From: Dastarcus helophoroides
Lineage: Eukaryota > Arthropoda > Insecta > Coleoptera > Bothrideridae
Assembly (NCBI GenBank): GCA_028583605.1
Contig: CM053327.1
Coordinates: forward strand, 32,056,626 to 32,120,625
DNA length: 64,000 bases
Direction of reading: 5' to 3'
Shown here: in pieces, positions 46,331-57,429 of the stretch
Layout of the letters: each line of letters starts with the position of its first letter
How positions within the stretch are numbered: position 1 is the first letter of the stretch
The notes under the pieces: generated by a model
Database searches by the model: none
Told to the model about the DNA's origin: nothing
Seen by the model: only the letters and a program-made list of their open reading frames with translations
Position numbers and translations under genes: made by a program

Positions 46331-48805
46331 TCATTTGCATTTCGATCGACAGGGTTTTTCTTTTGAACATAAATTAAATGTAAAGCAAATTTTTTTTTTT
46401 TTTTTTGATTTATAACAATTGGTGAACAGAAAGAAAATTATAATCCTGTATAAAATATAATATTTCAAGCTCAAGAAAGTAAAGAAAAATATGTAATTGA
46501 TTTTATGAAAAGATCTAGTTCTCTTACAACTGCTTAGTTTATTTGATAAACATTCTTTCATGGTATGTTTTAATTCTAAATTCAAGAAATTATCTTGGAT
46601 TTGATCAATATAATTTTTGAGGTCTCTCATAAAATACAAAGTTATAGGTTTTTCTTTTTCGTTTAAATGTTCACTTCGTAAATTTGATTTGAAAAGTTCT
46701 AATCGATTGGAATTGCAGTTTTGATTCTTGGTGCAAACGTTAACATTGGCAATATTTTCTCTGCCTGTCTCAATGGATTCTAATTTAATAGAAATTTTAT
46801 TAATTTTTATTGGTTTATCCGTTGTGTTCAAAATAGTCGTAATGGCTGTATTATCATTTAAAACTCTCACAATGCTATTAGATAAGTATATACCATCTTT
46901 TAATAATAATTTTGGAACGATACCTTCTTTTATTGTGGGATTGTCCACATGTATTTTAATAACTTGTTCGCATCTAGGTTTTACAATATTTGACAAATTC
47001 ATCAAATTGAAATTAGAAGCAATAGAATTATTTGAATTGGTAGGCACAGTAGAAATAATAGGATTCGAATTATATGAATTAGAACAAATAGTAGATTTAG
47101 AACAATTTGAGTTGGCAGAAATAGCAGAATTTGGAAAATTTGATTTACGCAAATTGGTAGAAATAGTACACTTTGAATTGCTAGAATTAGTAAAGTTTGA
47201 ATTAGTAAAGATAGTCGAATTACAATTATTTGAATTAGGAGATATATAAGAATTCGATTTGTTTGATTTAGTAAATATAGTAGAATTCGAATTATTTGAA
47301 TTAGTAGGAATAGTAGAAATAGAATTATTTGAATTAGTAAATGTAGTAGAACTTGAATTATTACAATTAGTAGCAGTAATATTCTTCAATTGATATAGAT
47401 CAAGAGAATTTACATTGTCAATACTTAACAATTTATCTTTACATCTAATGTCACAATTGTGCGAAGTAAGAAAATCATTTCCTAAGATTCCGTCATAAGG
47501 AATAGGAAAATCATTAGCAACAATATGTAACGTGTGAAGCAATAATTTATTACCAACATTTAGTTCAATGTGGCAATAACCTAAGGTTTTTGTTTTATTA
47601 TTAACGTCTAAATCTATACCATTTAAAGTAAACATCGTATCATTGAAAAATGGAACATCGCTTTTTAGGTTTTCTAATTTTATTAAAGAAATGTCCGCAC
47701 CGGAGTCAATCATGAAAGTGATAGGTTGATAATTAAATTGGTGGGACTCTAAATTAACATAAAAAGGAGAACCTGTTTTAATTAAGGAAATCTGAGCTGA
47801 TCTGAATTTTGTTGCCCGAGGTTCGTACTGAAAATTTTGAATTTGTTCACTTTGAATTCCAACTACATTACCTCTAGAAGTTGAAGGATTATTTTGATTT
47901 TGTGCTTTCCTCATTTCATTATATTGACGTTTCCTGCATTCTTGAATTAAGTGTCCCTTATTTTTACAGTAATTGCAAATTTTAATATCATTAGGGCTTT
48001 GAATATTTGAATTTGGATAATTGTTATAGGTATTAGAATTTTCTCGATAAGATTTATTTGGGATTTGCTGAGAATTTGAATTGAATCGAATATTATCTTC
48101 ATTTTTTGAAATTCTAATTCTACAGTTAAAATTATTCTGACCTGATTTATTGCAGTAAGTGCAAAATTTATGATTATATGAGCTTAAATTGTGATATTTT
48201 GCCATTTCGATTTTGGATTTAATTTGTTGCTCTTCGCTTAATGCAATAGATACAGCTTCTTCTAATGATTCCGGTTTTTGCGATTTTACTAAAATTTTTA
48301 ATTCTTTTTCCAAACCATTAATAAAAACATCAAGTGATTGTTGCTTATACATATCGATTAAGGTATCTCTAGTGATTCTAGGTAATTTATGATCAATAGT
48401 GCTTACTAAGTTAATAAAACAATTTTCTAATTTTGTAGAGAAGGAAAGTACATTTTCACCTGAATTTTGTTTACAGGCGCTAAGTTCAAATTGTCTTTGA
48501 CTTTGAGTGCGTCTCTCCGAATAGGCATTTAATAAATGTTGTTTCAAAGATTCCCAGTCGTCAAATGTTCTATTACGAATAATGGCTCTAGCGTGATCGG
48601 TTAATCGAGTCTTAATTATAGCAAACAATGCTCTTTTAAATCTAGGTTTAACTAAATTTAAAGCATCTTCACAGTTGTCCAAAAATTCATTCAGTTTTAG
48701 TTTATTACCGTCAAATCTTTCAATCATTTTTTCAGCAATTTCTATTGAAATGAAATCGTTTAAATCACTTGCACTAGCACTATTTTCGGTTGAAGCTGTT
48801 GCCAT
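46331..48805 (-). CDS. Gag polyprotein with aspartic protease, pol-deleted
   Basis: Open frame of 824 residues from the ATG at 48805, chosen because its context (caccATGG) is much better than that of an in-frame ATG at 48856. The N-terminal third is Gag-like and helical. Two zinc-knuckle sites follow: the first has Gln where His is expected (CTYC..Q..C), and the second is a good CX2CX4HX4C (CNYCKNKGHLIQEC). A retroviral-type protease is next, with active site IDSGAD and flap-side ILGNDFL. A long Ser/Asn/Thr-rich stretch made of repeated motifs (STIFTNSNNS type) comes after, then a segment resembling the lead-in to reverse transcriptase (NRLELFKSNLRSEHLNEKEK). The frame then runs into unrelated sequence, marking the pol deletion. 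Confidence 0.85.
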   Translation of the reverse strand: MATASTENSASASDLNDFISIEIAEKMIERFDGNKLKLNEFLDNCEDALNLVKPRFKRALFAIIKTRLTDHARAIIRNRTFDDWESLKQHLLNAYSERRTQSQRQFELSACKQNSGENVLSFSTKLENCFINLVSTIDHKLPRITRDTLIDMYKQQSLDVFINGLEKELKILVKSQKPESLEEAVSIALSEEQQIKSKIEMAKYHNLSSYNHKFCTYCNKSGQNNFNCRIRISKNEDNIRFNSNSQQIPNKSYRENSNTYNNYPNSNIQSPNDIKICNYCKNKGHLIQECRKRQYNEMRKAQNQNNPSTSRGNVVGIQSEQIQNFQYEPRATKFRSAQISLIKTGSPFYVNLESHQFNYQPITFMIDSGADISLIKLENLKSDVPFFNDTMFTLNGIDLDVNNKTKTLGYCHIELNVGNKLLLHTLHIVANDFPIPYDGILGNDFLTSHNCDIRCKDKLLSIDNVNSLDLYQLKNITATNCNNSSSTTFTNSNNSISTIPTNSNNSNSTIFTKSNKSNSYISPNSNNCNSTIFTNSNFTNSSNSKCTISTNLRKSNFPNSAISANSNCSKSTICSNSYNSNPIISTVPTNSNNSIASNFNLMNLSNIVKPRCEQVIKIHVDNPTIKEGIVPKLLLKDGIYLSNSIVRVLNDNTAITTILNTTDKPIKINKISIKLESIETGRENIANVNVCTKNQNCNSNRLELFKSNLRSEHLNEKEKPITLYFMRDLKNYIDQIQDNFLNLELKHTMKECLSNKLSSCKRTRSFHKINYIFFFTFLSLKYYILYRIIIFFLFTNCYKSKKKKKICFTFNLCSKEKPCRSKCK

Positions 48806-49008
48806 GGTGAAGTCGATGACAATGAGGACAGAGAGTTCGTGTAAAGAAAAATTCAACTTACAGTTTGTTGAACAGGTGTATTCTTCTTAAATGTTGTTCG
48901 ATCCTTGTAGTAGAATTGGTAGAGTAGTAAATTTGGAATCGATGTGGGTACACGATTGGAGATTTGTAGAAATTTAGAAAATTCAGCACTTCTGACACCA
49001 CTTTTTTT

Positions 49009-49354
49009 TGTAATGGATTTTCCGCCGTAGATACCTCGGACGTGATTTAGTAAATATAATTAAAAAGATTGATTTTGTGTACTATAATATATTAATACTT
49101 TTAAATGATCCTTAAAATAAACTTACTTCTAACAAAGGTTTGACCAGACTGACTAATTCTAATTCTAAATACAATACATACATTTTACACCCTGATCCTT
49201 TTTCGCAACGGGGTTTCCGCTTGTTCTTTAGTTAGATCTTACAAGTGGCAGAAACGTCTAACACAATAAGAATATGTAATTTAGATAAAACAGATGTAAC
49301 GACTTTGGTACTTAGAAGGATCTGGACCCAAGTGGGTAGGGTAGGCACATTACA
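49009..49354 (-). repeat. 5' LTR of the gag-protease element
   Basis: 346 bp, carrying the element's own promoter by analogy with other LTR elements. Followed on the minus strand by seven A residues and the tRNA primer site. Confidence 0.93.
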
Positions 49355-49358
49355 TTCG

Positions 49359-52008
49359 CCTTTTTGTTGAAAATTGTATTTTTTCAATGAATTTACACTT
49401 AAACATTTTTGAAATTTTCAGGTTTCTTTTGAAAGAAGTTTTTGAAAACTTTTGCTTTCAAAAAAATCCATTTTTTTAAATTTCGGCACATTTTCAAAAG
49501 TTTGCCTTTTCTCAGATTTTAATCTTGAAATTTTGGTTTTTTTGAAATTTTCCGCTTTTTCGACTTTTTAAAACTTTGACTTTCTTGATAATCCGGTGCG
49601 TTTCGAATATTCCGAACTTTTCTTGAACTCTTCGTCTTTTTTTTTCAACATTTACTGAATATTTTGTTTTTTTTAACCTTTTCTGGGAAATTTTGACCTT
49701 TTTTGAATATTTCTTCCTATTTTGGATGTTTCACCATTTTTTAAATTTCGCCTTTTCGTTGAAAATTGTGTTTTTTTTTCAATGAATTTACACTTCAATT
49801 TTTTGAAATTTCCAGGTATCTTTTGGAAACAGCTTTTAAAAAGGTTTGCTTTTAAAATAATCCATTTTTTAAAATTGGCCTTTTTTCAAGTTTTAATCTT
49901 GAAATTTTGAAATTTTCCGCTTTTTTCGACTTTTTCAAATCTTGACTTTCTTGATAATTCGACGCGTTTCGAATATTACGAACTTTTCTTGAATTCTTCG
50001 CCTTTTTTTTTCAACATTTATTGAAAATTTTGTCCTTTTTAACCTTTTTTGAATGTTTCTTCTTTTTTTTTTTGGGTGTTTCGCCATTTTTTAAATTTCG
50101 CCTTTTTTTTGGAAATTGTGTTTTTTTTAATGAATTTGCACTTGAACATTTTTGAAATTTCCAGGTTTCTTTTGGAAGAAGTTTTTGGAAACTTTTGCTT
50201 TTAAATAACTGATTTTTTTAATTTGGGCACATTTTTAAAATTTTGCCTTTTCTCAGGTTTTAATCTTTAAATTTTGGTTTTCCTGAAATTTTCCACTTTT
50301 TTCGACTTTTTAAAACTTTGAATTTCTTGATAATTCGGCGCATTTCGAATATTCCGAAATTTTCTTGAACTCTTCGTCTATTTTTTCAACATTTACTACA
50401 TTTTGTCCTTTTTAACCTTATCTGGATAATTTTTTCTATTTCGAATATTTCTTCCTTTTTGAATATTTCTTCTTCTTTTTTGGATGTTTCGCCATTTTTT
50501 GAATTTCGTCTTTTTGTTGAAAATTGTGTTTTTTTTAATGAATTTACACTTGAACATTTTTGAAATTTCCATGTTTCTTTTGGAAGAAGTTTTTGGAAAC
50601 TTTTGCTTTTAAAAAATTTTAATTTCGGCACATTTTTAAAATTTTGCTTTTTCTCAGGTTTCAATCTTCAAATTTTGATTTTTTCGAAATTTTCCGTTTT
50701 TTTCGACTTTTTGAAATGTTGGCTCTCTTGAAAATTTCGGCGCATTTGGAATATTCCGAACTTTTCTGAAACTCATTAACTTTATTTTTACAGTATCTAT
50801 GGAAAATGTTGTTTTCTTTTTAGAACTACGACTGTTTTTGAACACTATAAGTTTTCCTTCAAATTTACCATTTTAAAAAATTTCACTCTTTAAAATTTTG
50901 ACTTTTTCAAATTTTGAGTCTTTGAAAATTATGGCTTGAAACTGCCGGATTTTTTAAAAGAATAACTTTTTTGAAATTTAAAATTATTTGATATTCGACA
51001 TTATTTCAGTTAGGTTTTTAAATTTTGGCTTTTTTGAAAATTTTGATCCTAATTCCAAATTTTGATATTTTTTCAAGTTTTCAGCCTTTCTCTACTTTTG
51101 GAAATGCTGATTTTTTAAAAAAAATGTGACATTTTCAATATTTGACATTTTCTTGAATATTTTGACCTTTTTTAAATCTTTCTTCTTTTTTTAAAGTTTG
51201 CCATTTTTCAAACTTCGCATTTGTGTTAAAAATTGTGTTTTCTAATGAATTTACATTTGAACATTTTTGAAATTTACAGGTTTTTCAAGTTGGCTTTTTT
51301 GGAAAAAATCAGTTTTTAAAAATTCGATTTTTTTTTAAATTTCGTCACATTTTTAAAATTTTGCCCTTTCTCAGGTTTTATAATCTTCAAATTTTGGTTT
51401 ATTGAAAATTTTTCGCTTCTTTTAAACTTTTTGAAATTTTGACTTTCTTGAAATTTCGGCGCGTTTTGAATATTCCGAAGTCTTCTTGAACTCTTTGCCT
51501 TTTTTTTTCAACATTCACTGAAAATTTTGTCTTTTTTCCAAACCACGACTGTTTTTGAAAATTAGAAGTTTTCCTTCAAATTCACGTTTTAAAAAAACTC
51601 ACGTTTTTAATAATAGTGGCTTTTTCGAAATTTTGAATTTTTTAAAAATTATGACTTGAAAATTACGACGTTTTCTCAAAGTGTTACTTGTAATTTTGAC
51701 TTTATTTGAAAATTTAGTCTTTTTCCCATAAATTTTTAAAAATTTTGGATATTTTTGAAAACTTGGACCATTTTCAAAATTTCGACCTTTTTTAAATTTT
51801 ATTTAATTTCAACTTTTTATTACTAATATCGACTTTTTCATAATTTCGATTTTTGAAAATGACTATTTTTTTTTAATATTTCACCTTTTCAAATCTATAC
51901 CTTTTTCAAAATGTCCATTTTATTTTTTTAATTCTATGTCAATTTGAATTTCAATTCTCAAAATGGTTTTTTTGTAAATTATTATAGTTTTTTAACAAAT
52001 TTGACTTA
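49359..52008. repeat. T-rich degenerate repeat block with semi-regular period
   Basis: A segment of about 350-460 bp recurs: words such as cttgaactcttcg.cttt, ttcaacattta, ggatgtttcgccattttt and gaatttacacttgaacat appear near 49370, 49740, 50090, 50480 and 51200. This is a tandem higher-order structure like that at 17.2-19.4 kb but in the opposite strand orientation. Confidence 0.7.
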
Positions 52009-52352
52009 AATATCTTGTCCCCTGAAACCGAGAAAGATTAAAAAACACAACAGAGGTTGCTCTTACGCGTTTCGATAGCCAAGCTGACATCTGCAGATGA
52101 TGATAGCTTGGGTATCGAAACGCGTTAGAGCAACCTCTGTTGTTGACATTTTCGTCAATGATGCTGTAATGGAAAACCTGGTCCGGTGTTTATCGAAAAA
52201 CTTGTGGAATTGTTAAATTTTGTTGCGTTTTTATCGTTAATAAAATTTAATAGTTTTGAACCTCTGTTGCGTTTTTTAATCTTTCTTGATTTCAGGGGAC
52301 AAGATTTGTATTTCAGTTTTTAAAGATAACCAAGGACCAGTCCATTCCACCA
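52009..52352. mobile_element. Foldback family FBH, copy 7, with nested insertion
   Basis: Flanked by a 12-bp target duplication aaatttgactta (51997-52008 and 52353-52364). The right arm is split by a 116-bp insert (52143-52258) that is itself flanked by the 11-bp word aacctctgttg. The end reads ccaaggaccagtccattcc, then cacca. Confidence 0.8.
52143..52258. mobile_element. 116-bp unknown insertion
   Basis: Lies between two copies of aacctctgttg (52132-52142 and 52259-52269). It ends in taataaaatttaatagtttt. No match to other repeats in the window beyond a short word near 43710. Probably a short retroposed sequence. Confidence 0.5.
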
Positions 52353-52547
52353 AAATTTGACTTATTTTTGAAATGTTGACCCATTTTTAAAACGTTGACT
52401 TCGAAAATTTCAATAATTTTTGAGCATTTTGACTTTTTAAACATTTTAATATTTTCAAATGGCCACTATTTTTCAAAATATACAAAAAATTATTTTGAAG
52501 AATGTCACAATTTCCAACAAAATTGAAAATTTTAAGGAAAGTTATTC

Positions 52548-53007
52548 GAAGTGCCCTAAAGGCATAATAGGGTTGACCTTTGTGAGTTGATTATATTAAA
52601 AAAAAAATTCGATATAAAGTTTAATTTTGATTTGCTTGAAAATTTCGTCTTTTTTCTCGAAAAGTTGTCTTTTTTGAAAAATTCACAGTTTTTAAATTCT
52701 GCTTTCTTAAAAAGTCTCGTTTGATATAAAATTCCCAACCTTGGACTCTTAAAAATTTGATGCTTTTTAAAATTTCCTCTTTTTTCGCAATTTCAAGTTT
52801 TTTATTAAATTTCGACTTTTTGAAAACTTTGAATTTGAACATCAAACATTTTTAATAATTTCTTATTTTTGAAAAATCTGAATTGCTGAATTTTGGCTCT
52901 TTAAAATTTGTACTCTATTTTAAAACGTTGACTTTTTTCCAAATTCGCGGTGCTTTGAAGGGATAATAGAGTTATTCTTTGCGAGTGGATTAAACATAAA
53001 AAAAAAT
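52548..53007 (+). mobile_element. Two tiny jockey-like 3' ends
   Basis: 52548-52612 (ggcataatagggttgacctt..gattatattaaaa) and 52943-53007 (gggataatagagttattctt..gcgagtggattaaac, then A run) match the last 65 bp of the jockey-like element at 2.9-8.6 kb. Between them lies T-rich low-complexity sequence. Confidence 0.75.
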
Positions 53008-53009
53008 TT

Positions 53010-53275
53010 GGAAGTTTTACTCCAAAAGTTAAATATTCTGTGTATCTTCTTTGGAAAGTGGTGTTATTTTTATTCGTTTTTTATTGGGGATTTCTTTGCC
53101 AATTACTCCTTCCACAAAGTCTACTGTAAATCTAGAATTATGGAAGGAAATTTTACTCGAAAAGTCAAATATTCTGTGCATCTTCTTTGGGAAGTGCTGT
53201 TATTTTTATTAGTGTTTTATTGGGTTTTTCTTCACCTGCTTTCACAAAATCTACTGTAAATCTAGAATTGTAGGA
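53010..53275. repeat. Tandem duplication, period about 133 bp
   Basis: aaatattctgtg.atcttctttgg and ctactgtaaatctagaatt each occur twice in the same order. Two copies, about 85% alike. Confidence 0.85.
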
Positions 53276-53289
53276 GTAACTGGCGAAGA

Positions 53290-54260
53290 AAAAACTTGAT
53301 CGAAAACTTGTTTTTTTTAATTTCTAGATTAAACTTGATATTTTTCCATAAATTTAATTTGAATTTCAAACCAGCGAATTAAATCTCGAATTCAATTTAC
53401 AAATTTGAAGCTTATTTTAAAATTTGAACTCTTTTTTTCTCAAAATTGCGAGTATAAATTTGAAAAATAGGATCTTACAAAAATACTTGGCATTTAACCA
53501 TATTTTAGAATTTAGTTTGAAATCTGAAGAAAAAAGTCAACATTTTTGTAACAACGTAACAAAATTAAAAATTAAACTGGAAATGTATAGAAAAAGATGG
53601 AAATTTCGAGCAAAGATTAGAAATTTTAAATAATAATATTTCTAGAAATTCTTTTAATTGAAAAGTGCAATTCTAAGTAGTATGTATTTCGAGATGTTTT
53701 TGGAAATTGAAGAAACAGGTCGAGTTAAAGACAAAAACGATACGACATTTATCAAAACTTTTTCTCCGATTACGACCTTAAAAATCGCAATTTTAAGAGA
53801 ATTTAAATGTAAGTATGAAATCGATCAATATTTTCGGTTTATCAAAACAAACTTTTTAGAAATTTCGAGTGCAAAATCAAAATTTAGTTAAGGCAATAAA
53901 AATTTAAAACATAATTCGAGGAAAAAAATTTTAACCTTGAATTTTAAAATATAACTTGAGGAAAAGAAAAATTTAAAACATAATTCGAGCAAAAAGGTTT
54001 AAACTTTAAAAAAAGATCGAAAATTCGACAAACAAAACTGATTTTAAAGTCCAGATTTTATGGAAAAACGAAGAGATTTCAAAATTTTCAGTAAATAAAA
54101 ATCAAAAAATTCAATAAGGATTCGAAGTTTTTAAACTAAAAATTTTAAGTTTAGTAATGTCAACATGTTAAGATTAAATTGATTTCTTAAGAAAAAGCTT
54201 GGATTACAAAAATTTTAAGAAAAAAAAAACGTAAAAGTCGCAGTTTTAAATAAGGAATTT
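53290..54260. repeat. Degenerate AT-rich repeat block
   Basis: A-rich low-complexity sequence, no gene. Confidence 0.6.
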
Positions 54261-55556
54261 CTTCAAAGATCCACACTGGGAAAAAGTTAGTATACAGAAG
54301 GTTGGCGTTGCATGTTATATATACATACGACAGCATAACAAACAAATTCAAATGATAGCAATCATTCGTTATACAAATAATGTTCAACAGAGTTATTAAT
54401 GGAATAACCTTCCTTCTCTTTCCATTTACGTTGGTAATGTAAATGCTGTAGAAAGCACTAAAAATGCTTCTTTACATAGCTGAATTTTAATGAAATATTT
54501 AACGTTACTAGTAAACTATGACGCCCTATTTCCCGCAAATGTCGTGTAAAACTTATTTAATATTAATATATCAAGCTTTTTGGAGAATTTGATCGAACTT
54601 TACTAACTGCTGAACGAAATTTTATGAAATCACTAGTAAACCAGGACGAAAATTTGGTATGAATCTTTTTAAAGTGTTAAATGAACAACTTTTCTACGAA
54701 ATAAAAGTTACACTAATATTTTCTTTACTTTTGGCAATATTCGATGACACGCTTCTATAGAATAATATCCGAAAGTCTGAAAATCTCCCCAATAAAATCA
54801 ATCAAAAACAAATCAAATATTCACGACGAAAAGGATTACCATCTGACGTTTTACTTAAAATACAATACAATAAATTGAATTGAAACTCAAATACAATATT
54901 TCCTCAGAACTAAAACGACAGAAGTCTGATGACACAATTAAATAAATGACAAGATAATGCTCCGCATTGGAAGCTCCACATGGGATTGCATTTGATTTAA
55001 ATACAAAAGGTTTCGCTTTGGTTGAATAAATCTGTAATATTGCCAACGTTCTGACACAAATTAAATTGTGTGTATGTGTGTGTCAGTGCATTAGAATTAG
55101 AGAATTCAAACAGTTTTATTCCACATGCAAATATCGATTACCTCTACCTCATACTTTGAAAAGAAAACTGGAATATTTTTCTCATTAAAAGTGTCCTTTT
55201 AGGTTTTTGGACCCAAAAGAACCAAAACAGAAGCGAAAATTCGGTTTCGACACAACCAAACAAAGTGCTTTTACTTTCAAATTCTGTAAAATATGTTTTC
55301 GCTGAAATGGACGTATAAATAATCATCAAGAAAACTAAATGTTATAAAAAAATAAATATTATGATGAAAGCTGAACATTATCATTCTAAGAATGTAATAT
55401 TTAATTGTGAATAGTGATTAACCCACTGCTCTAAATTGATAACTTCCTATTTATTTACGAGCCTAAATATTTCGACGTTTATGCGATATTAAGAAGGAGG
55501 TCAAATTTGAACATATTACAGGTCAACAAAAATTAAGTAACTCGAAAACCAGAACC
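54261..55556. other. Upstream region of the LRR gene, nothing recognised
   Basis: AT-rich with a (tgtg)n run near 55069. No repeat family or exon identified. Confidence 0.4.
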
Positions 55557-55560
55557 ATAA

Positions 55561-55566
55561 TCAGTT
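55561..55566 (+). promoter_or_regulatory. Possible initiator of the LRR gene
   Basis: tcagtt, the arthropod initiator consensus, lies 41-46 bp before the ATG. No TATA box at the expected distance and no clear DPE, so support is weak. Confidence 0.3.
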
Positions 55567-55606
55567 GTAATTTTGCAAGTCAAGTGAACGACATTTCGGA
55601 TTAAAC

Positions 55607-56584
55607 ATGTTTAAAGTTGTGCTCTTAATACCGATAGTGTATGTTAGTTTTGTTAATTGCCTTTGTGACAGGACAGCATTAGCACACGTGGATGCAATTG
55701 TTTTACAAACTCGCGCTTATTCCTACAAAGAGAAGCAAACCAACGTACATTTTAATCTCCTGGACGACTACGAAGTCGTGGACGTAATCCATGGTAATGC
55801 CACTGTTTTATGCGAAGGCATAGTGAAGAATTTTCCAAAATTACGAGCCCTGAGCCTAATCGATGCTAACATAAGCGCCGTCGAGCCGATGGCTTTCCAG
55901 AATGTCCCAGTCTTAGAATCTTTATCTTTGGCAGTGAATAAATTAACCGAAGTGAAAGATGGCGATTTCAATTACATTAAGTCTTTACGAGTTTTATATC
56001 TTTCAAAAAACAAGATATCAAAGATAGAGATAGCAGCCTTTGATTCCATGCCAAATTTGGAGCGAATTTATCTCGACAGAAACGAATTGACCATGGTGGA
56101 TATGTGGTTTGATAAAAGCAAAAAATTGAAATTTATCGATTTGTCATTTAATCAAATCAGTACAATATCGGATAACGCCATGAGAAAACTACCAGCAGAC
56201 CACAAACTCGTCTATCGTTTAGCTCACAACCAAATAAGTTACATACCACCTCAGTTGTTCGTCGATCCACGACCCTCAGTTACTCTGGAGCTGGACTACA
56301 ACGAATTGAGAACACTGGATTTGAATGTGTTGGAGAATTTGCGCAACCACATTAACGCTCTTAATCTCAATTATAATAAAATCAGTTGTTTGTCTGAGGA
56401 CGTTTTACGTGAAATGCAGGTGATGGGATATTTTTCGTTGTATCTTTACAATAATCCATTGGATTGCAACTGCGAAAAGAAGCTACAGTCGATGGTGGAT
56501 CGAGAACTTTTAGAACGATTTTATTTTAATTCTTCTCTGCAGTGCGATCACAGGCATTTGTTCCCAATTGAGTATAACGTATAA
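55607..56584 (+). CDS. Secreted leucine-rich-repeat protein, single exon
   Basis: 325 residues with no introns. Residues 1-18 form a signal peptide (MFKVVLLIPIVYVSFVNC). About eight to nine LRRs of 23-25 residues follow from about residue 75, with typical LxxLxLxxNxI spacing (LRVLYLSKNKISKI, LKFIDLSFNQISTI, INALNLNYNKISCL). The C-terminal cap is PLDCNCEKKL..LQCDH, an LRRCT-type Cys pattern. There is no membrane segment or GPI-type tail, so it is likely secreted. Such proteins bind other proteins outside the cell; the partner cannot be told. Codon use and composition stand out from the AT-rich flanks. It lies outside the PDZ gene on the opposite strand. Confidence 0.9.
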   Translation: MFKVVLLIPIVYVSFVNCLCDRTALAHVDAIVLQTRAYSYKEKQTNVHFNLLDDYEVVDVIHGNATVLCEGIVKNFPKLRALSLIDANISAVEPMAFQNVPVLESLSLAVNKLTEVKDGDFNYIKSLRVLYLSKNKISKIEIAAFDSMPNLERIYLDRNELTMVDMWFDKSKKLKFIDLSFNQISTISDNAMRKLPADHKLVYRLAHNQISYIPPQLFVDPRPSVTLELDYNELRTLDLNVLENLRNHINALNLNYNKISCLSEDVLREMQVMGYFSLYLYNNPLDCNCEKKLQSMVDRELLERFYFNSSLQCDHRHLFPIEYNV

Positions 56585-56620
56585 CATTTGCTATTTGTAA
56601 AACTACTGTATAATTTATTT

Positions 56621-56626
56621 AATAAA
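56621..56626 (+). terminator. Polyadenylation signal of the LRR gene
   Basis: AATAAA 36 bp after the stop codon, the usual position for a short 3' UTR. Confidence 0.55.
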
Positions 56627-56919
56627 AATGATAAAATCTTTGCCTAAAACCAAAAGTGTATTACCACGCGAGGATTTTTTGTATTTGGGATAAGAAATTA
56701 TAGTTTCTTTAATTTTTCAATAACATTTTCCCAGCTTCGTTTTGAAAAAATATAACAAATTGTTCAAAAATTGAAAGCTACCCCCAAAATTGAAAAAAAA
56801 TTAAATTTTGTCGTAGGATTAATGTGATTTTAAAAAAAATCATCAAGTGATACCATAACTTTGAGGAATACATTAAATATGTTAGGTATTATATTACATT
56901 CCAGTCCCAACTACATAAT

Positions 56920-57365
56920 ACATAAATGAGAAAGTGTGTTTGTTTATCCAATTTTCACGACTCAATTACTGGAGCCATTTTGACGAAAATTGGTATATAT
57001 GTAGCTTGTAAAGTTGATGGGATGCATTGCAAGCCTGAAAAGTGTTCCAGACACTCCCAAACTTACAAACCCCTTTCTCCACTTTCTATGTAAATAAGTG
57101 CAAAATTTGACAGCGACCACAGCTTCATCTAACGATAAGGATCTTACGGTAACTTTGCAAGATTCTGTTAATGTGATAGTTTGACAGCGTCATCTAACGC
57201 GATAGCGTGCAACATTGCTACTCAAAATAATATAGCTGGAGACTCGCTAGGCAGCTAAATATTATCGTATCAATGAATTTGAACAAAACATCATTCTGCA
57301 TCTGCACGGAACTCTAAAGCTGTACATAATTATTGATTAAGTTAGCTTCACTACGTCAATTTAAA
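56920..57365. repeat. Transposable-element relic shared with 23.2 kb
   Basis: The first part (tgtttgtttatccaattttc, ttactggagccattttgacg) has the look of dispersed insect repeats. The last part shares ordered words with 23230-23410 (aggcagctaaatat, atcgtatca). No coding content. Confidence 0.55.
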
Positions 57366-57429
57366 CTAACTAAAGGAGCAAGATCGAGTGCATCATCTAT
57401 CTATCTGTATCTTGCAGTAATCTACTACA

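Larger units (their letters stand above)
45642..49354 (-). mobile_element. Ty3/gypsy-type LTR element lacking most of pol
   Basis: Two 346-bp LTRs (45642-45987 and 49009-49354) start TGTAAT and end ATTACA, and the 4-bp target duplication TTCG flanks the element. Read on the minus strand, the 5' LTR is followed by the primer site tggtgtcagaagtg, complementary to the 3' end of a tRNA-Leu-like tRNA. A purine tract ggggggagg lies just before the 3' LTR. The inside codes only for Gag and an aspartic protease. Reverse transcriptase, RNase H and integrase are absent, so movement would need enzymes from a related element. The LTRs differ at one base (45934 vs 49301). Confidence 0.92.

Noticed and set aside
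46728..47249. 173-residue plus-strand frame
   Set aside because: Shadow of the Gag-protease gene on the other strand; its regular Leu/Glu pattern comes from the Ser/Asn repeat.
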